Source of the DNA: CAZAQK01 sp050249355
GTDB lineage: Bacteria; Pseudomonadota; Alphaproteobacteria; Rickettsiales; SXRF01
Direction: 5' to 3'
DNA: 9,252 bases
Assembly (NCBI GenBank): GCA_050249355.1
Contig: JBFWQQ010000071.1
Span: forward strand, 1 to 9,252
The position numbers and the translations under genes were made by a program. This document shows, one piece after another, positions 6,490-9,252 of the stretch (positions are counted from its first letter, which is position 1; every line of letters starts with the position of its first letter). The notes under the pieces were generated by a model. The model did not search any database. It saw only the letters and a program-made list of their open reading frames with translations, and was not told the DNA's origin.

Positions 6490-7109
6490 GATACCGCTTT
6501 CAGCCGGGGTGCCAGCTGCGCCATGATCTCGTTATGGATGACCTGTGGCGGCTGGTCGGCATTGACGACCACACAGCGTCCGGGATGCTTCCAGGCAATA
6601 TCTAAAAATCCCTGCCGTACCTTTTCATGGAAAGCAAAATCCATCGACTCGAAACGGTTTTCGTCATCGGAGCGTAATGCGGCGCGTTTCAGCCCCATTT
6701 TTGGATCTATATCGAGAATGAATGTGATATCAGGGCAGAAATCTTCCAGCGTCAGCGCATGCAGCCGGTCGATGAAATCCATCGAGACGCCTTTGCCGAT
6801 GCCCTGATATACGCGGGTGGAATCGGCGAAGCGGTCGCACACGATGGTTTTACTTGCTTTCAGCGCCGGGCAGATCAGCCGGTGCAGGTGTTCGATGCGC
6901 GCGGCGTAGAACATCAATGTTTCACTTACGGGATCCCATGCATCCGCACTTCCGCTGACTAACAGGCTGCGGATACGCTCGGCGCTGGCCACGCCGCCGG
7001 GTTCGCGGGTGGATATTACGTCCCTGCCCGATTCCCTCAGCTTTTCGGCCAGCAAGCCCACCTGCGTGGATTTGCCGCTGCCTTCCCCGCCTTCAAATGT
7101 TATGAACAC
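6486..7109 (-). CDS. tmk: Thymidylate kinase
   Basis: Thymidylate kinase phosphorylates dTMP to dTDP with ATP, the last dedicated step of dTTP synthesis from both de novo and salvage routes. The 207-residue protein has the P-loop EGGEGSGKST (6-15), TREPGG (34-39), the DRF motif with ADST (92-98) that binds nucleotide, and a basic LID around 141-153 (KRAALRSDDENRF). The P-loop lacks the arginine of the yeast-type enzyme while the LID is arginine-rich, which fits the bacterial type II enzyme. GTG at 7109 places MFITFEGGEGSGK at the amino end as is typical for the family. A short AGG lies about 8 nt upstream. The gene follows the carboxypeptidase stop by 14 nt and overlaps holB by 4 nt, a pairing common across bacteria. 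Confidence 0.96.
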   Translation of the reverse strand: MFITFEGGEGSGKSTQVGLLAEKLRESGRDVISTREPGGVASAERIRSLLVSGSADAWDPVSETLMFYAARIEHLHRLICPALKASKTIVCDRFADSTRVYQGIGKGVSMDFIDRLHALTLEDFCPDITFILDIDPKMGLKRAALRSDDENRFESMDFAFHEKVRQGFLDIAWKHPGRCVVVNADQPPQVIHNEIMAQLAPRLKAVS

Positions 7110-7123
7110 ACTGGTTACCTGTG

Positions 7124-8245
7124 TTATTTACCCAACAGGGTATGTTTGACAACAGCCTGTATCTTAGAAAAACCGGTCAGTTTTGCAACATCGTTCGCGG
7201 CATGCAGCGGCACGACAACCGCTTCCTGACCTGCGCTGGCAATATGCAGGTCGGCAACATGTGCACCTTTTGTCACCGGCGCTGGCACAGGGGATATGTA
7301 TTTCAGGGTAAAGGTCACATCCGGCTTGTCACCGGCTGGCAATGTTGTCACCAGATCCTGCGAGGCGACCAGTGGCACAGTTTTTTCGCTGCCGAACCAC
7401 ACATCAGCCTCTGCCACCTGCTGGCCTTTCTTCAACAGCGTACGGTTGGTAAACTCACGGAAACCATATGCCAGCAGTTGCTTGCCTTCCTCGGCACGCT
7501 CTTTCTCACTGGACAGGCCGTTGATAACCAATACCAGCCGCCTGTTGTCCTGTCTGGCCGACAGTGCAATACCATAGCCACCTGCTTCGGTGTGGCCGGT
7601 TTTCAGGCCATCCACCCCTAGGCTGCTGCCTAGCAGCGGGTTACGGTTGTGCTGGGTGATATCGCTGTACTTGAATTGCGGGATGGCGAAAAGTGGGTAA
7701 TATTCCGGGAAATCGTTGATCAGGTGGATCGAAAGGGTGGCCAGGTCGCGTGCCGTCATCAGGTGGTTATCGTCCGGCCAGCCGGTGGCGTTGACGAAAT
7801 GGCTGTGCGTAAGGCCGATCTCCTTGCCTAACCGGTTCATTTCCTGTGCAAAAGATTCTTCACTGCCGCTTATGCCCTCGGCCAGCACGATACAGGCATC
7901 GTTACCTGACTGCACGATGATGCCATGCAGCAGGTCATCGACGCTGATATTTTCACCCAGCCGTACAAACGTTTTAGAGCCTTGCTTACGCCATGCCTTT
8001 TCACTCACTGGCAGTGTGTCGGTCAGGTTCAGGCGGCCTTCCTTCAGGCGGTGGAATGCAACATACACCGTCATCAGCTTGCTCATGGACGACGGGTGCA
8101 TCGGTTCATCGGCCTGCTTGTTCAATAGCACAGCACCGGTATCTGCATCCACCATGATGGCTTGTTTGGCGGCGGTTTCAATGGCAAATGCGCCATGGCA
8201 TAGCGCCAGAGCACACACGAATGTTGTTATGAGTTTTTTTATCAT
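7124..8245 (-). CDS. D-alanyl-D-alanine carboxypeptidase (DacA/DacF, PBP5-type)
   Basis: This is a serine peptidase of family S11 (low-molecular-mass penicillin-binding protein) that removes the terminal D-Ala from peptidoglycan pentapeptides in the periplasm, limiting cross-linking. The 373-residue protein has a clear Sec signal peptide (1-21, ending GAFA before IET). All three active-site motifs are present: SMSK (53-56, catalytic Ser53 and Lys56), SGN (113-115) and KTG (215-217). After about 270 comes the beta-rich PBP5 C-terminal domain. The final residues (about 355-373) could form a weak amphipathic membrane anchor but are not strongly typical. ATG at 8245 has AAGGAA immediately upstream and lies 5 nt after the rlpA stop. 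Pairing with rlpA, another peptidoglycan-acting protein, fits joint expression. DacA, DacC and DacF names cannot be separated from sequence alone, so no symbol is given. Confidence 0.95.
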   Translation of the reverse strand: MIKKLITTFVCALALCHGAFAIETAAKQAIMVDADTGAVLLNKQADEPMHPSSMSKLMTVYVAFHRLKEGRLNLTDTLPVSEKAWRKQGSKTFVRLGENISVDDLLHGIIVQSGNDACIVLAEGISGSEESFAQEMNRLGKEIGLTHSHFVNATGWPDDNHLMTARDLATLSIHLINDFPEYYPLFAIPQFKYSDITQHNRNPLLGSSLGVDGLKTGHTEAGGYGIALSARQDNRRLVLVINGLSSEKERAEEGKQLLAYGFREFTNRTLLKKGQQVAEADVWFGSEKTVPLVASQDLVTTLPAGDKPDVTFTLKYISPVPAPVTKGAHVADLHIASAGQEAVVVPLHAANDVAKLTGFSKIQAVVKHTLLGK

Positions 8246-8250
8246 TTTCC

Positions 8251-9252
8251 TTACCTGCGAACTATCCGTGCATCCGGGACATTGCCTTGCTGGCGCACGC
8301 TGGCCAATAGTGTTTCCGCATCACTTCGGGTTTCAAATGAGCCTACCTGCACTCGCCATAATGTGCGCCCGGCTGATTCCATGGTTTCGACCGAAGCCCT
8401 GGCAATGGCGGAGAGCCTGTCCACCAGCTTGCGTGCGTTGCCTTCCGAGGAGAACACGCCGGCCTGGATCGTGAAATCCCCGGCGGATGCAACGCCTGCC
8501 GAAGGCGAGATGGCAGCTTCTGCCACCGGTTCCGGCACGGCTTGTGCCATCTGCATTGGTTCGCGCTCATACGGTGGATCGGTAGGAACTTGCGCAGGTA
8601 TGGGTTCGGATGCCACATAAGCCGGTTCTGCGTATGCCTGCTCAGGTTCGGCTGCGGGCGGCTCCTGATCAACGACCCGTATAGGATCGGGTTCGCTGGC
8701 CTGCACGGTCATCACCGGGGCGGCATGGTTTGAATCCTGCGTTGTGTAGCTGGAATAGCGGGTGGATTCGACGATCTTGGCTTCCGGCGGACGGTCGTTA
8801 TAGGCGAACAGGTCAAACGGCTGGCCGTTCTGAATAGCGGCCATATACTCCTGCGTTTCCTGCTGCAGGAATTTCACACGGACTTTGGCAAGACCGGTTA
8901 CACCGAGGCGCTGCGCTGATTTTTTCGACAGGTCGATGATACGGTTATCCTTGAATGGTCCACGGTCATTGACGCGAATGATGGCGCTTTTGCCGTTGTG
9001 CAGGTTGGTCACGCGCACCAGCGATGGCATGGGCAACGTGGGGTGGGCGGCGGTCAGGTCGTTCTGGTCGAACACCTCGCCGTTGGCGGTGTACTTGCCA
9101 TGGAAGCCAGGCCCGTACCACGAGGCGATGCCAACCTTGTCATAATCATTATCAAACTCGGGATAGTATTTTTTGCCCATAATCACATAAGGCTTGCCTA
9201 CTTTTACTTTTGCACTGGGGCCGCTATCCACAACCTCAGGGCTACAGGCGGG
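8251..9252 (-). CDS. rlpA: RlpA-type septal lytic transglycosylase lipoprotein (5' end outside window)
   Basis: RlpA proteins are outer-membrane lipoproteins that cleave denuded peptidoglycan glycan strands, typically at the division septum. The frame is open to the window edge: its first visible residues are PACSPEVV, whose AC fits a lipobox cysteine, so the signal peptide lies just outside. A double-psi beta-barrel domain spans about 9132-8866 (GIASWYGPGFHGKYTANGE through RVNDRGPF). Its Glu, Asp, His and Asp sit at offsets 0, +3, +11 and +37, matching the set implicated in catalysis in Pseudomonas RlpA. A Pro/Glu/Ala-rich linker of about 110 residues (about 8830-8480) would span the periplasm. 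A SPOR domain (8478-8254, GDFTIQAGVF to DARIVRR) should bind denuded septal glycans. The frame runs past the GTG at 9231, so that is not the true start. It is probably the first visible gene of the long operon. Confidence 0.93.
   Translation of the reverse strand, partial: PACSPEVVDSGPSAKVKVGKPYVIMGKKYYPEFDNDYDKVGIASWYGPGFHGKYTANGEVFDQNDLTAAHPTLPMPSLVRVTNLHNGKSAIIRVNDRGPFKDNRIIDLSKKSAQRLGVTGLAKVRVKFLQQETQEYMAAIQNGQPFDLFAYNDRPPEAKIVESTRYSSYTTQDSNHAAPVMTVQASEPDPIRVVDQEPPAAEPEQAYAEPAYVASEPIPAQVPTDPPYEREPMQMAQAVPEPVAEAAISPSAGVASAGDFTIQAGVFSSEGNARKLVDRLSAIARASVETMESAGRTLWRVQVGSFETRSDAETLLASVRQQGNVPDARIVRR

Noticed and set aside
7716..8474. Plus-strand open frame of 252 codons opposite the carboxypeptidase and rlpA
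   Set aside because: It is antisense to two well-supported genes, rich in Ser, Arg and Cys with no domain signature, and spans the real intergenic junction.
1..9252. Defence system, CRISPR array, mobile element, tRNA or prophage remnant
   Set aside because: No repeat-spacer pattern, transposase, integrase, terminal inverted repeats or tRNA fold was seen. Nearly every base is accounted for by housekeeping genes.

Overview
The window is a tightly packed stretch of bacterial chromosome with every recognisable gene on the minus strand. Gene content and order point to an alphaproteobacterium: an rlpA - D-Ala-D-Ala carboxypeptidase - tmk - holB - metG - tatD - PhnP-like hydrolase run, an EPSP synthase of the Agrobacterium CP4-like class, and a short MetG that lacks both zinc-knuckle cysteines and the C-terminal tRNA-binding domain. 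I cannot place it below class level. Moderate GC and the fused aroA-cmk argue against the best-known rhizobial or Caulobacter genomes, but that is only an impression.

Read in the direction of transcription (high to low coordinates), the first unit covers 9252 to 2338. It encodes RlpA (SPOR-domain lipoprotein, 5' end outside the window), a DacA/DacF-type carboxypeptidase, thymidylate kinase, the DNA polymerase III delta' subunit, methionyl-tRNA synthetase, a TatD-family metal-dependent hydrolase and a PhnP-like metallo-beta-lactamase-fold hydrolase. Gaps are 14 nt at most, and three junctions overlap (4, 4 and 1 nt), so the genes are almost certainly co-transcribed and partly translationally coupled. 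Three of them start with GTG. The unit mixes peptidoglycan remodelling, dTTP supply and clamp loading for replication, tRNA charging, and two metal-dependent hydrolases.

The only real intergenic space is 2268-2337, about 70 AT-rich bases with a TATAAT hexamer and a 14-bp perfect palindrome. It probably carries the promoter of a second unit: an unrecognised single-pass membrane protein (2267-1440), then after 6 nt an EPSP synthase (from 1433) whose reading frame continues without a stop into a cytidylate kinase P-loop and off the window edge.

No tRNA, rRNA, mobile element, CRISPR array or defence system is visible. The least ordinary items are the in-frame AroA-Cmk fusion, the orphan membrane protein placed just before it, and a seven-G tract at the tatD/PhnP-like junction.
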